A stretch of 49,369 nucleotides of DNA from an uncultured Eubacteriales bacterium (GTDB taxonomy: Bacteria; Bacillota; Clostridia; Lachnospirales; Bianqueaceae). The notes beneath the pieces were generated by a model. The model saw nothing but the letters and a program-made list of their open reading frames with translations. It did not search any database and was not told the DNA's origin. Position 1 is the stretch's first letter, and every line of letters starts with the position of its first letter. Position numbers and translations under genes: made by a program. The DNA is taken from assembly GCA_900316145.1 (NCBI GenBank), contig ONBQ01000149.1, positions 1 through 49,369 of the forward strand, in the 5' to 3' direction. Below are positions 1 to 9,306 of this stretch, piece by piece.

Positions 1-32
1 AAGTGTTATACACGTTTATCATGTGTATTTTC

Positions 33-74
33 ACGCTGGCTCCTCCCAAATATTTATTTTAGGGAGGGTTTTTT
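33..74 (+). promoter_or_regulatory. Putative TPP riboswitch expression platform before thiT
   Basis: Bases 42-47 (CCTCCC) are the exact complement of 62-67 (GGGAGG), which is the thiT ribosome-binding site, and six T follow before the ATG at 75. The hairpin could therefore hide the ribosome site or act as a short terminator. Just upstream, 33-40 reads ACGCTGGC, the exact complement of GCCAGCGT, a string typical of the conserved 3' end of TPP aptamers. That aptamer would lie just left of base 1 and is not visible. ThiT genes are commonly under TPP control, so the reading is an inference that fits both pairings. Confidence 0.5.
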
Positions 75-758
75 ATGTCTTCTTTACCGTTTTTCTTTAC
101 TCCTGTCGTTAACGATTGGGGCGAAACGACCTATCAGCCGACTACAGCGGGTTTTACCGCCATGATCCTGATCATGGTCGCTGTGTTTCTGGCCGGTGTT
201 GCTTTATTTGGCAAGCAGCGCAAGTCTTCCACCAAGCAGCTGACTTTCTCCGCTCTGGCTATTGCTCTGGCTACCGTAACATCCATGATCAAACTCATCC
301 ATATGCCGATGGGCGGATCTGTCACTTTACTGTCCATGCTTTTCATCGTCTTAGTCGGATATTGGTATGGCCTTGGCGCCGGTCTGACCGCTGCTTTCAC
401 CTATGGCGTTTTGCAGATGGTCATCGATCCGTACATTCTGACCATTCCCCAGGCTTTAGTCGACTACATCTTCGCTTTCACCGCTTTGGGCTTATCCGGC
501 CTCTTCAGCAAGCAGAAGCATGGCCTGTTAAAAGGCTATATCGTGGCTGTGCTGGCCCGGTATTTCTTCGCTTTCCTCTCTGGATGGATCTTCTTTGGAG
601 CCTATGCCGCGGATTACGGTTTCAAGAGCGGCGTGATCTACTCTCTGGCCTATAACGGCGCCTATCTTGGCGCGGAAGCCGCCATCACCATCGTGGTGAT
701 CCTGATCCCGGTCGTCGCTCACGCTCTGGCGCAGGTCAAGAAGATGGCTGTTGAGTAA
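75..758 (+). CDS. thiT: Energy-coupled thiamine transporter ThiT
   Basis: Substrate-binding membrane subunit (S component) of an ECF-type thiamine importer; it works with a shared EcfA/A'/T module that is not in this window. The 227-residue product has about six hydrophobic segments, with family-like stretches GGSVTLLSML (about residue 80), GLGAGLTAAFTYGVLQ, a PQALVDYIFAF segment, RYFFAFLSGWIFFG and SLAYNGAYLG near the C-terminus. It is longer than the usual roughly 190 residues because of an extra hydrophobic N-terminal segment (residues about 25-45). The start is supported by the ribosome site at 61-68. It is monocistronic, closed by a strong terminator. The thiamine assignment also fits the TPP-type leader. 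Confidence 0.88.
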   Translation: MSSLPFFFTPVVNDWGETTYQPTTAGFTAMILIMVAVFLAGVALFGKQRKSSTKQLTFSALAIALATVTSMIKLIHMPMGGSVTLLSMLFIVLVGYWYGLGAGLTAAFTYGVLQMVIDPYILTIPQALVDYIFAFTALGLSGLFSKQKHGLLKGYIVAVLARYFFAFLSGWIFFGAYAADYGFKSGVIYSLAYNGAYLGAEAAITIVVILIPVVAHALAQVKKMAVE

Positions 759-785
759 AATATAAAGTCTTTTTTAAAACAAAAG

Positions 786-819
786 GAAGCCGCCACATTT
801 CATCTGTGGCGGCTTTTTT
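786..819 (+). terminator. Rho-independent terminator between thiT and purD
   Basis: A 9-bp perfect stem, 788-796 with 806-814, is followed by TTTTT to 819. It ends thiT. The hairpin may also serve purD, which arrives from the other strand, but the T-run on that side is interrupted (TTCCTTTTGTTTT). Confidence 0.92.
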
Positions 820-831
820 GTTGTTATAATT

Positions 832-2097
832 TTACTTCCGGCCGATATCCGTGCGGAAGTGCTCATCTTTGAATGAGACCTTGGACAGGTTGGCGTAGCC
901 CTTGGCGATCGCTTTATCCAGATTCTCATCCAGCGCGACGACTCCCAGAACGCGGCCTCCGCTGGTCACGATCTCGCCCTTTTCATTCTTGGCTGTGCCG
1001 GCGTGGAAGATCATAAGATCATCCTGCCCGTCAAAAGCATGCAGGCCTTCGATCGGATATCCCTTGGCATAAGAAACGGGATAACCGCCGGATGCCAGAA
1101 CGATGCAGACCGCGGCATTATCTTTCCAGGCAATCGGAACCTGATCCAGCGTTCCATCGATGCAGGCTTCGAAAATATCGACCAGGTCTCCATCCAGACG
1201 CGGCAGAACGACCTGGGTCTCCGGATCTCCAAAGCGGGCGTTGTACTCCAGAACCTTGGGACCGTCTGGTGTCAGCATCAAACCAAAGAAGATGATGCCC
1301 TTAAAGGTGCGTCCTTCCGCTTCCATGGCCTTGACCGTGGGACGGAAAATGTTTTCTTCGCAATAGGCCGCGATCTCCGGCGTGTAATACTTGCTGGGAG
1401 AGAACGTTCCCATGCCGCCGGTGTTGAGTCCCTGATCATGATCCAAGGCCCGTTTGTGGTCCTGGGCACTGACCATGGGACGAATGATCTTGCCGTCACA
1501 GAAAGACAAGACGGAGACTTCCGGACCGGTCATGAACTCCTCGATGACCAGCTTGTCACCGGCGCTGCCGAACTTCTTGTCGACCATGATCTCATCGACC
1601 CCATCCATGGCCTGCTGCTCATCTTCGCAGATCAGAACGCCCTTGCCAAGCGCCAAACCATCCGCCTTCAATACGATGGGATAGGTATTGTGCTCCTTCA
1701 GAAACGCTTTGGCTTCTTCACTGCTCGTGAACTCCCAGAACGCCGCTGTAGGAATACCGTATTTATGCATCAGTTCTTTGGAGAAGGCCTTGCTGCCCTC
1801 CAGAATGGCCGCGTTTTTGCGCGGGCCGAATACACGGAGACCGGCTTCCTCAAAGGCATCTACTACACCAAGCATGAGCGGGTCATCCATACCGATGACC
1901 GTCAGATCGATCTCTTTTTCCTTGGCAAAGCGGACCAGTCCCTCGATATCCGTCGCTTTGACAGGAACCAGGGTGGCATCTTCTCCGATGCCGGCATTGC
2001 CCGGCGCGCAGAAGATCTCTGTTGCTTTCGGGCTCTGCTTCAGTTTCCAGACGATGGCGTGCTCACGGCCGCCGCTGCCGACTACCAGTATTTTCAT
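832..2097 (-). CDS. purD: Phosphoribosylamine-glycine ligase (GAR synthetase)
   Basis: Catalyses the ATP-dependent joining of 5-phosphoribosylamine and glycine, an early step of purine synthesis. The 421-residue length is normal. Visible signatures are the N-terminal MKILVVGSGGREHAI, the ATP-grasp segment KADGLALGKGV, the HDQGLNTGGMG motif, and EYNARFGDPETQVVLPRL, the metal/ATP site near the C-terminal third. It is last of purM-purN-purD, 19 bases after purN, with an AAGGAG site before the ATG. No purF, purE or purL is nearby. The identification is secure. Confidence 0.97.
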   Translation of the reverse strand: MKILVVGSGGREHAIVWKLKQSPKATEIFCAPGNAGIGEDATLVPVKATDIEGLVRFAKEKEIDLTVIGMDDPLMLGVVDAFEEAGLRVFGPRKNAAILEGSKAFSKELMHKYGIPTAAFWEFTSSEEAKAFLKEHNTYPIVLKADGLALGKGVLICEDEQQAMDGVDEIMVDKKFGSAGDKLVIEEFMTGPEVSVLSFCDGKIIRPMVSAQDHKRALDHDQGLNTGGMGTFSPSKYYTPEIAAYCEENIFRPTVKAMEAEGRTFKGIIFFGLMLTPDGPKVLEYNARFGDPETQVVLPRLDGDLVDIFEACIDGTLDQVPIAWKDNAAVCIVLASGGYPVSYAKGYPIEGLHAFDGQDDLMIFHAGTAKNEKGEIVTSGGRVLGVVALDENLDKAIAKGYANLSKVSFKDEHFRTDIGRK

Positions 2098-2116
2098 GAT
2101 GTTGCTTCTCCTTGCC

Positions 2117-2743
2117 TTACGCTTCCCGGATCCGGACCCGGTGCTCTTCTACGATCAGTCTTCCTTCCGCCAGCAGTTCCACGGCACAAGGCAACAGCTT
2201 CCACTCTGCCTGTTCCATGATGCGCAGCTGCAAGGCTTCCGGCGTATCCCCCTCCTCGACCGCAACGGCTTTTTGCAGGATGATGGGGCCCGTGTCGGTA
2301 CCTTCATCCACAAAATGGACCGTTGCGCCGCTGACCTTGACTCCGCGTTCCAATACAGCTTCATGGACTTTCAGCCCATAAAACCCATCACCGCAGAAGG
2401 AAGGGATCAAGGAAGGATGTACGTTGATGATCCGATTGGGAAACGCATCCGTCATCGGCTTGGAAAGGACCACAAGGAAACCCGCCAATACGACTGCCTC
2501 TACTCCTCTTTCCAGGAGCAGATCCCGGAGCGCGGTATTATAGCTTTCCGTGCTGTCAAAACGGACCGTGGGCAGGTACAGCGCTTCGATGCCGTGCTCT
2601 CGTGCCCGTTCCAGAGCGTATGCCTTTTTTCTGTTGCTTACGACGCAGACGAATTCGACCTCAGGCATTTCACCCCGGTCTTTCGCGTCAAGCATGGCCT
2701 GCAGGTTCGTGCCGCCGCCTGAGACTAATACCGCGGTCTTCAT
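2117..2743 (-). CDS. purN: Phosphoribosylglycinamide formyltransferase PurN
   Basis: Transfers a formyl group from 10-formyl-tetrahydrofolate to GAR to give FGAR. 208 residues, the usual size. The N-terminus [15 protein letters not shown] binds the phosphate of GAR. The catalytic Asn-His pair sits in [11 protein letters not shown] and the catalytic Asp in DEGTDTGPI, so the N-H-D triad is intact. The start overlaps the purM stop by ATGA (2740-2743), which implies translational coupling. Its product PurD/PurN neighbours act in consecutive steps. Confidence 0.97.
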   Translation of the reverse strand: MKTAVLVSGGGTNLQAMLDAKDRGEMPEVEFVCVVSNRKKAYALERAREHGIEALYLPTVRFDSTESYNTALRDLLLERGVEAVVLAGFLVVLSKPMTDAFPNRIINVHPSLIPSFCGDGFYGLKVHEAVLERGVKVSGATVHFVDEGTDTGPIILQKAVAVEEGDTPEALQLRIMEQAEWKLLPCAVELLAEGRLIVEEHRVRIREA

Positions 2744-3786
2744 ACCAGGACCGCCTCCGGCGCCTCGTTTTCGGATGCCTCGATCTGACCGATGCAGAAG
2801 GCTTTCTCACCGGCCTCACGCAAAGCTTTGACCGCTTTGTCCGCTTCGGACGCATCGACTGCTACCAGCATGCCGATGCCCATATTGAAGGTATTGAACA
2901 TGCCGTAATCACTGACTTCGCCACATTTCTGGACCAGTCCGAAGATGGGGGGCATGTCCCAGCTGCCGTTCTGAATGACGGCCTTGGTATACTTGGGCAG
3001 CATACGCGGAATGTTCTCATAGAATCCGCCGCCAGTGATATGGCTGATGGCTTTGATCGTAACTGCCTTCTGCAGCGCTTCGATAGCTTTGACATAAATG
3101 CGGGTGGGCGTGATGAGCGCCTCTCCCAATGTCATGCCCAATTCTTCGTGATACTGCGCCAGTCTTTCAGCCGCTCCTTCTTCATTGAGGCCGAAAACCT
3201 TGCGGATCAGCGAGAATCCATTGCTGTGCACGCCGCTCGAACCGATGCCGATCAGAGCGTCTCCCGCCTTTACTGTACTGCCGTCGATCACTTTTTTCTT
3301 GTCCACGATACCGACAGAGAAACCGGCGATATCATATTCATCCTCCGGCATAAGGCCCGGATGCTCGGCTGTTTCTCCGCCGATCAGAGCGCTGTGGCTC
3401 TGCACGCAGCCCTCCGCGACACCCTTGACGATCTGCGCGATCTTTTCCGGATAGTTCTTGCCGCAGGCAATATAATCCAGGAAGAACAACGGAGTGGCTC
3501 CGCAGCAGATAACATCATTGACGCACATGGCAACCGCGTCGATGCCGACGGTATCATGCTTGTCCATCAAGAAGGCCAGCTTGACCTTAGTGCCGACTCC
3601 ATCCGTTCCGGAGACGAGCACCGGCTCTTCCATGTTGATCCCGGCCAGGGAAAACAACCCGCCGAAGCCGCCAAGATCCGTTACCACACGCTCATTCATG
3701 GTTCTCTGAACGTGTTCTTTCATTCGTTTTACCGCTTCATACCCGGCTTCTACATCTACGCCTGCGCTCTTGTACTCGATGGCCAT
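2740..3786 (-). CDS. purM: Phosphoribosylformylglycinamidine cyclo-ligase (AIR synthetase)
   Basis: Closes the imidazole ring of AIR from FGAM with ATP. I place the start at 3786 ([15 protein letters not shown]), giving 348 residues, because an AAGGAG site lies just upstream and family members start this way; a farther ATG at 3816 would add ten residues without similarity. Family motifs include [13 protein letters not shown] (substrate and nucleotide binding), [27 protein letters not shown] and [14 protein letters not shown]. It heads purM-purN-purD and has its own promoter at 3833-3862. Confidence 0.96.
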   Translation of the reverse strand: MAIEYKSAGVDVEAGYEAVKRMKEHVQRTMNERVVTDLGGFGGLFSLAGINMEEPVLVSGTDGVGTKVKLAFLMDKHDTVGIDAVAMCVNDVICCGATPLFFLDYIACGKNYPEKIAQIVKGVAEGCVQSHSALIGGETAEHPGLMPEDEYDIAGFSVGIVDKKKVIDGSTVKAGDALIGIGSSGVHSNGFSLIRKVFGLNEEGAAERLAQYHEELGMTLGEALITPTRIYVKAIEALQKAVTIKAISHITGGGFYENIPRMLPKYTKAVIQNGSWDMPPIFGLVQKCGEVSDYGMFNTFNMGIGMLVAVDASEADKAVKALREAGEKAFCIGQIEASENEAPEAVLV

Positions 3787-3832
3787 ATTCTTCTCCTTGC
3801 TGATTCTTATGTTCATATGGGAACCATTGCTT

Positions 3833-3862
3833 ATTGTACCCTATGGAATGATGGGTTGTCAA
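3833..3862 (-). promoter_or_regulatory. SigA-type promoter of purM-purN-purD
   Basis: On the minus strand TTGACA (3862-3857) and TACAAT (3838-3833) are separated by 18 bases. The -35 box contains the TGA stop of the upstream gene. The leader to the purM ATG is only about 40 nt, too short for a purine riboswitch; I saw no convincing PurR box. Confidence 0.7.
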
Positions 3863-4602
3863 CCGACTGACGCCCTTTCTCCGGTCAGAAAATACCAGAA
3901 TAATTCCTTGGCTTCTTCCAGATGCGGAGCATTGGCCGCAAAGCCTACATAGGTCGCTTCTCCGTTGATGATCGTACGCAATGTCAGGTTGCCGGACAGA
4001 TCAACAAGATAAGGCTGCGGATCTTTCAAGGTCTCATACCCGTACTCATTGAGCTCTCCCTCACTGACCTCCACGATCGGAGAATCCGCACCTTCCTGTA
4101 CGTAGCCAAGTTCTTCGATCCGGGCCAGCTCTTCATCCGTGAATACATCAGTCAGCGGCATGAGGAAGGCGTTAAACGCGTCATTGCCCAATGCGCTCAG
4201 GTCTCCGACCAGAAGATCGATGCTCTTGGTTTCGATCATCGCGACCAGCTTGGTGCCAGAGGCGGAATCATAGCCGGCAGCTCCCATGTCGATACCTGTT
4301 GAGATCTGATCCGTGCTGATCTCGTGACGGTCATCGTAATATTCCGGGAATACATCAGGCAGCTCTTTCTCCAGCTTTTCCATTTCATCCTGACTGATCT
4401 CATAGGAATGGAAGGTGATGTTGACTGTTGCCTTCTTGGGCGGGTTGATCACATAATGATTCAAAGCCCAGCCGAAGATATACAATCCGACAAGTCCCAA
4501 CACGATAGGAAGCGTGTAATATTCGCGGATGTGCTCAATCTTTTTCTGGAAGCTCATCTCTTTGAATGCTGCTTTCTCTTTATCTTTCTCGTATTTCAGC
4601 AC
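3859..4602 (-). CDS. Single-pass membrane protein of unknown function
   Basis: 247 residues; I do not recognise a named family. The N-terminus is charged and cytoplasmic in character (residues 1-30), then one hydrophobic segment at about 33-50, then an extracytoplasmic region of about 195 residues rich in acidic residues. The stretch TKLVAMIETKSIDLLVGDL and the final ELFWYFLTGE segment faintly recall periplasmic solute-binding folds, but this is only an impression. It lies 26 bases after radA in the uvrA-larB-clpC-radA chain and its stop codon sits inside the purM promoter, so it probably ends that transcription unit. No signal-peptidase or lipobox site was seen, so it should stay membrane-anchored by its N-terminus. 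Confidence 0.75.
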   Translation of the reverse strand: MLKYEKDKEKAAFKEMSFQKKIEHIREYYTLPIVLGLVGLYIFGWALNHYVINPPKKATVNITFHSYEISQDEMEKLEKELPDVFPEYYDDRHEISTDQISTGIDMGAAGYDSASGTKLVAMIETKSIDLLVGDLSALGNDAFNAFLMPLTDVFTDEELARIEELGYVQEGADSPIVEVSEGELNEYGYETLKDPQPYLVDLSGNLTLRTIINGEATYVGFAANAPHLEEAKELFWYFLTGERASVG

Positions 4603-4628
4603 GAGTGCGTCCTCCTGATTCTGTTACT

Positions 4629-6038
4629 TTAAAAGACAGGCTTGATATCCCCGAAGACATTTCGAAGCACCTGCGAGAGCGTTCTTAAGCCTACGACCTC
4701 GATGCCCGGGTACTTGCGCAAAATCTCTTCCCGAAGGGCCCCTGCCGGAATGAATACTTTTTCAAAGCCCATTCTTTCCAGTTCCCGGATCCGGGACTCC
4801 AGCTGCGGCACCTTTTTCAACTCACCAGTCAGGCCTACATCACCAATGAAGACATAGCCCGCCGGGATGCTCTTCTTTAAAGCGGAAGATACCATAGCCA
4901 GGATCACCGCCAGATTGGCCGATTGCTGGGTCAGCTTCAGACCGCCGGTGGTTTTGACCACCACGTTTTTGTCGTACAAAGGCTGCCCGCCCCTCTGCTC
5001 CAGGATGGAGATCAGTGTGGAAAGCTGGTCACGCTTCATGCATTCTGAAGTTCTGGACGGATAGGGCGTAAAGCTTTGTGAGACCAAAGCTTCGATCTCC
5101 GCGATGACAGGACGTGTTCCTTCCCGCACAACGGTCAACGCGCTTCCGTTGACTTCCTGCCCCGGCACCCGCCGTGTCATGAAGTATTCCGAAGGGTTGT
5201 CGATCGGCTTTAAGCCCTCTTCTTCCATGGTGAAAAAGCCCATCTCGCCCGTACTGCCAAAACGGTTCTTCGTAGCGGATAATGTACGCAGATCGTCACC
5301 GTTTTCCGCCTCCATGTACAGGACCGTATCGACCATATGCTCGAGCGCGCGTACGCCCGCCAGCTCATCATCCTTGGTCAGCTGGCCTGCCATGATGACA
5401 GCCCGGGGCTGATCCGCGTCTTTTGCCAGTTTCATCAAGGCCTGTGTACATTCCATGACCTGCGTCGGCGAGCCCGGCCGGGACGCGATCTCATCCAAGG
5501 ACATGGTCTGGATACTGTCCACGATGAGGACCTTGGGGTCCAGTTCCCCCACAGCTCCCAATAATTGATTGAGGCTGGTCGTGGAGTGGACCCAGATCTT
5601 CTCATGGATGCCGTCGAGGATCCGTTCCGCCCGACGGCGGATCTGGCTCTCGCTTTCCTCGCCGGATACATAGAGAACGGTCAGACCTTGCTGAGCCAGC
5701 GTCTCAGCGGCCTGCAGCAGCAGGGTGGACTTGCCGGCTCCTGGCTTGGCCGCGATGATCGTTAAGCTGTCGCGCACGATCCCGCCGCCCAGGACCCGGT
5801 CAAACTCACCGATCCCTGTCTGATAGCGGCGGCTCCGGTCTGTTTTGATATCCCGTAAGGGCTTCAGATTCTTGGGGCGGACCGCGCCTGGCGCACTTCT
5901 GGCCGTTTCCCTGGCTTCTGGAAGGGCTTCCTGAAGCTCCATCGAATTCCAGGTTCCGCATTGAGGACACTGTCCCATCCATTTGGATGAGATATATCCA
6001 CATGAGGAACAAACATAGCTTTCCTTTTTTTTAGGCAT
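4629..6038 (-). CDS. radA: DNA repair protein RadA
   Basis: RecA-related ATPase that promotes branch migration of recombination intermediates. 469 residues, slightly above the usual 455. Domains in order: C4 zinc finger (Cys10, 13, 24, 27), RecA-like core with Walker A KPGAGKST at about 98-105, the RadA-specific KNRFG motif (in ATKNRFGSTGEMG), and a Lon-protease-like C-terminal domain around GDVGLTGELKKVPQLESR. It follows clpC by 14 bases, the arrangement known from Firmicute clpC operons. The ctsR and mcsAB genes normally at the head of that operon are absent here. Confidence 0.97.
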   Translation of the reverse strand: MPKKKESYVCSSCGYISSKWMGQCPQCGTWNSMELQEALPEARETARSAPGAVRPKNLKPLRDIKTDRSRRYQTGIGEFDRVLGGGIVRDSLTIIAAKPGAGKSTLLLQAAETLAQQGLTVLYVSGEESESQIRRRAERILDGIHEKIWVHSTTSLNQLLGAVGELDPKVLIVDSIQTMSLDEIASRPGSPTQVMECTQALMKLAKDADQPRAVIMAGQLTKDDELAGVRALEHMVDTVLYMEAENGDDLRTLSATKNRFGSTGEMGFFTMEEEGLKPIDNPSEYFMTRRVPGQEVNGSALTVVREGTRPVIAEIEALVSQSFTPYPSRTSECMKRDQLSTLISILEQRGGQPLYDKNVVVKTTGGLKLTQQSANLAVILAMVSSALKKSIPAGYVFIGDVGLTGELKKVPQLESRIRELERMGFEKVFIPAGALREEILRKYPGIEVVGLRTLSQVLRNVFGDIKPVF

Positions 6039-6052
6039 GTTCGTTTGATAGT

Positions 6053-8509
6053 TTACGATTCTTTAGACTTGTCTTCTTTTTGAAACAAAAGCTTTCCGTC
6101 TTTTTCTGAAATGGTGACCAAGTCTCCCTCCTGGAAGGCTCCTTCCAGGATCTTCTCCGCCAGCACATCCTCGACCTGTGTCTGCAAAGCGCGGCGCAGC
6201 GGACGGGCACCAAATGCCGGATCGAAGCCTTCTTTGGCCAAGAGGCCGGCTCCATCCTGTTCCAGCTTGATCTGGATACCGGCGGTATCCATGACCCGCT
6301 CCGCAAGCTGACCGAACATCAGATAGACGATGCGGCGGATGTTGTCTTCATTGAGCATATGGAAGACCATGATCTCGTCCAGACGGTTCAAGAATTCCGG
6401 ACGGAACAGCTTCTTGACTTCATCCATGACGTTCTGCTGCATACGCTTGTAATCCTGCTTCTCATCGCGGCCGGCCACAAAGCCAAGATCTTTCGGCGCG
6501 ACGATGCTGCGGGCTCCGACATTGGAAGTCATGATGATCACGGTGTTCTTGAAGTCAACGACACGACCCTGAGAATCCGTGATGCGTCCATCATCCAGGA
6601 CCTGCAGCAGAATATTGAAAACATCCGGATGCGCCTTTTCGATCTCGTCGAACAGAATGACGGAATAAGGCTTGCGGCGGATCTTCTCGCTCAGCTGACC
6701 ACCATCCTCAAAGCCGACATAACCCGGAGGCGAACCGATCAGCTTGGACACGCTGTGCTTTTCCATATATTCGCTCATATCGACCCGGATCAAGGCGTTT
6801 TCATCCCCGAAAAGGGCTTCTGTCAAGGCCTTGGACAACTCCGTCTTTCCTACGCCTGTCGGACCTAAGAACAGGAAGGAGCCGATAGGCCTCTTCGGAT
6901 CTTTCAGACCGACACGGCCGCGGCGGATGGCTTTTGCCACGGCTGCCACCGCTTCATCCTGGCCAATGACCCGGCCGGAAAGGGTTTTCTCCAACTGACG
7001 CAGCTTTTCCGTTTCCTCCTCCGCCAGGCGGGATACCGGGATCTGGGTCCATTCTGACACGATATCGGCGATGGTCTGCTCATCTACGACATCCCGCGGA
7101 CGGCTGTTGGTCTGCTCCCAGTTGAGACGTGCTTCTTCCAGCTTTTTGCGGATCTGGTTTTCTGTCTGTTTGATGGAAACGGCCCGTTCGAAATCTTCAG
7201 ACGCGACTGCTTCTTCTTTTTCCTGGGCCAGATCATTTAACCGGTTTTCCAGGTCCTTGATCTCCGGTGGTGCGGTATACAGGCTTAACCGCACTTTGGA
7301 TCCTGCTTCATCGATCAGGTCGATGGCTTTATCCGGCAGGAAGCGATCGGAAATATAGCGCTTTGAGAGTCTGGCAGCGGCCCGGACCGCATCATCCGTA
7401 ATGATGACATTATGGAAGGCTTCGTATTTATCCTTCAGCCCTTCCAGGATACGGACCGTTTCCTCTTCGGTCGGCTCTTCCACTCTGACCGGCTGGAAAC
7501 GCCGTTCCAAAGCAGGGTCTTTTTCGATATGCTTGCGGTATTCTTCCAAGGTGGTCGCGCCGATCAGCTGCAGCTCGCCCCGGGACAAAGCCGGCTTTAG
7601 GATGTTGGAGGCATCCATGGCCCCCTCCGCCGCTCCGGCTCCGATCAAGGTATGCAGCTCATCCAGGAACAATATGATATCTCCCGCGCGGCTGACCTCG
7701 CCAATGACCTTGTTGATGCGCTCTTCGAATTCTCCGCGGTACTTGGTCCCGGCGATCATGGCTGCCATATCCAGATTAACGACTCTTTTGTTCTTCATGC
7801 TTTCCGGAACAGCACCATCGATGATACGCTGGGCCAGTCCTTCTACGATGGCCGTCTTGCCAACGCCCGGCTCGCCGATCAGGCAAGGATTGTTCTTAGT
7901 GCGGCGGGACAGGATCTGGATGATACGCTGGATCTCTTGCTCCCGGCCAATGATCGGGTCAAAGGCGCCTTCCTTCGCCAGCTTAGTGAAATCTCGGCTG
8001 AACTTATCGAGCGTAGCAGTCCCCTGCGCCTGTTCTTCTTCCATACCAGGACCTGCTTTCGGTCCCTCTTCGCCCTCACGGCCGCGCATAGCCTGGATCA
8101 GATGTCCGAAGATCTGCTGTGGGCTGCCGCCGCCCATGACGATAAATCGCACGGCCAGGCTTTCTCTTTCCCGAAGCAGGGCCATGAGCAGGTGTTCGGT
8201 TCCTACGGACAGCGTCCCCAGACGGACAGCTTCCTGCGCGCTGTTGCTTAAGATCCGCTTGGATTTCGGCGTAAACGCAGGCTCTCCCGCCGCGGGATTC
8301 GGCTCCAGCTCCAGGCGGCTGATCATCTGCAGGATCTTCTCCTCTGTGATCTCTTCCTTTTGCAGGATCTGGGCTGCCATGCCCGTTCCCTCACGGATCA
8401 GACCGAGCAGCAGGTGCTCCGTCCCGATATAGCCGTAGTGCAGCTCCATAGCTGCTTCTTTGGCCAGATCCAGCGCCTTCTGCGCTTGTTTTGTAAAACG
8501 TGCCAACAT
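6053..8509 (-). CDS. clpC: AAA+ unfoldase ClpC, partner of ClpP
   Basis: HSP100 ATPase that unfolds proteins for ClpP. 818 residues, typical. Two Clp-N repeats lie at about 1-145; AAA1 has Walker A GEPGVGKT at about 212-219; a UVR/middle domain ([17 protein letters not shown]) at roughly 425-460 marks ClpC rather than ClpB or ClpA; AAA2 has [14 protein letters not shown], with a D2-small domain at the C-terminus. The start has AGGAGA about 11 bases upstream. It follows larB by 6 bases. I saw no CtsR operator (GGTCAAA direct repeat) upstream, so stress control by CtsR is not supported at this locus. Confidence 0.96.
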   Translation of the reverse strand: MLARFTKQAQKALDLAKEAAMELHYGYIGTEHLLLGLIREGTGMAAQILQKEEITEEKILQMISRLELEPNPAAGEPAFTPKSKRILSNSAQEAVRLGTLSVGTEHLLMALLRERESLAVRFIVMGGGSPQQIFGHLIQAMRGREGEEGPKAGPGMEEEQAQGTATLDKFSRDFTKLAKEGAFDPIIGREQEIQRIIQILSRRTKNNPCLIGEPGVGKTAIVEGLAQRIIDGAVPESMKNKRVVNLDMAAMIAGTKYRGEFEERINKVIGEVSRAGDIILFLDELHTLIGAGAAEGAMDASNILKPALSRGELQLIGATTLEEYRKHIEKDPALERRFQPVRVEEPTEEETVRILEGLKDKYEAFHNVIITDDAVRAAARLSKRYISDRFLPDKAIDLIDEAGSKVRLSLYTAPPEIKDLENRLNDLAQEKEEAVASEDFERAVSIKQTENQIRKKLEEARLNWEQTNSRPRDVVDEQTIADIVSEWTQIPVSRLAEEETEKLRQLEKTLSGRVIGQDEAVAAVAKAIRRGRVGLKDPKRPIGSFLFLGPTGVGKTELSKALTEALFGDENALIRVDMSEYMEKHSVSKLIGSPPGYVGFEDGGQLSEKIRRKPYSVILFDEIEKAHPDVFNILLQVLDDGRITDSQGRVVDFKNTVIIMTSNVGARSIVAPKDLGFVAGRDEKQDYKRMQQNVMDEVKKLFRPEFLNRLDEIMVFHMLNEDNIRRIVYLMFGQLAERVMDTAGIQIKLEQDGAGLLAKEGFDPAFGARPLRRALQTQVEDVLAEKILEGAFQEGDLVTISEKDGKLLFQKEDKSKES

Positions 8510-8515
8510 GGTAAT

Positions 8516-9286
8516 TTATTTCTCCTGTTGATTCAGATTGACTCGATTAATGCTGTTTGCCAGATAGGCCGCGCCGAAACCATTGTCGATGTTCACTACG
8601 CCTACGCCGGACGCGCAGCTGTTCAGCATGGTCAGCAAAGCGGACAGACCATGGAAACTGCTTCCATATCCTACGCTGGTCGGTACGGCAATGAGCGGCT
8701 TATCGATCAGACCGCCGATAACAGAGGCCAGAGCCCCTTCCATGCCGGCCACCGCTATGACTACATTGGCGCGGCGTATCACATCCAGGCGCGCCAGCAG
8801 CCGGTTCAGTCCGGCGACCCCGACATCATAGCAGCGCTCGACCGGATTGCCCAGCATTTCCGCGGTAATGGCCGCTTCCTCCGCTACGGCAATATCCGCC
8901 GACCCGGCTGTCACGATCAGGATGGTGCCCGGCACCTGATGGATCTCTTTACGGCGTACGGTCACGATGCGGGCCAGCTCATGATACTCTGCCTGCGGTG
9001 CGATCTTACGAATATGCTCAAAGGCTTCCCGGGAAGCGCGGGTGGCGAGGATGTTTTCATCCGTGCGCTCCATCATGTTCTTAACGATCCCTTCGATATG
9101 TTCCAAAGCTTTGTTCTCACAATAGATGACTTCCGGAACGCCGACCCGGACAGCCCGGTGATGGTCGATCTTCGCAAAGCCCAGATCATCGAAATTCAGT
9201 CGTTTGATCTGCTCTCCGGCTTCCTCGGTGCTGACTTCACCGTTGCGGACCTTGTTCAAAAGATCCATCAATTCTTCATTATTCAT
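8516..9286 (-). CDS. larB: Nickel-pincer cofactor biosynthesis protein LarB
   Basis: 256 residues. In lactate racemase systems LarB carboxylates and hydrolyses nicotinic acid adenine dinucleotide, the first step to the nickel-pincer nucleotide. The C-terminal half is a PurE-like (AIR carboxylase) domain: TAGSADIAVAEEA, GMEGALASVIGGL, VPTSVGYGSSFHGLSALL. The N-terminal part MNNEELMDLLNKVRNGEVS matches LarB proteins. The usual partners larC, larE and larA are not in the window. It sits between uvrA (20 bases) and clpC (6 bases), an unexpected position. A plain PurE role is unlikely, because PurE is shorter and lacks the N-terminal half. Confidence 0.88.
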   Translation of the reverse strand: MNNEELMDLLNKVRNGEVSTEEAGEQIKRLNFDDLGFAKIDHHRAVRVGVPEVIYCENKALEHIEGIVKNMMERTDENILATRASREAFEHIRKIAPQAEYHELARIVTVRRKEIHQVPGTILIVTAGSADIAVAEEAAITAEMLGNPVERCYDVGVAGLNRLLARLDVIRRANVVIAVAGMEGALASVIGGLIDKPLIAVPTSVGYGSSFHGLSALLTMLNSCASGVGVVNIDNGFGAAYLANSINRVNLNQQEK

Positions 9287-9306
9287 ACTTCATACCCTCA
9301 TTATGG

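Noticed and set aside
1003-2220. Long plus-strand open frame opposite purD (405 codons)
   Set aside because: It is the antisense shadow of purD; no ribosome site or family resemblance, and the purD frame is unmistakable.
3787-3832. Purine riboswitch before purM
   Set aside because: The leader is about 40 nt, far too short for the aptamer and switch.
8510-8515. CtsR operator ahead of clpC
   Set aside because: Only six bases separate larB and clpC, and no GGTCAAA direct repeat was seen in the surrounding sequence.
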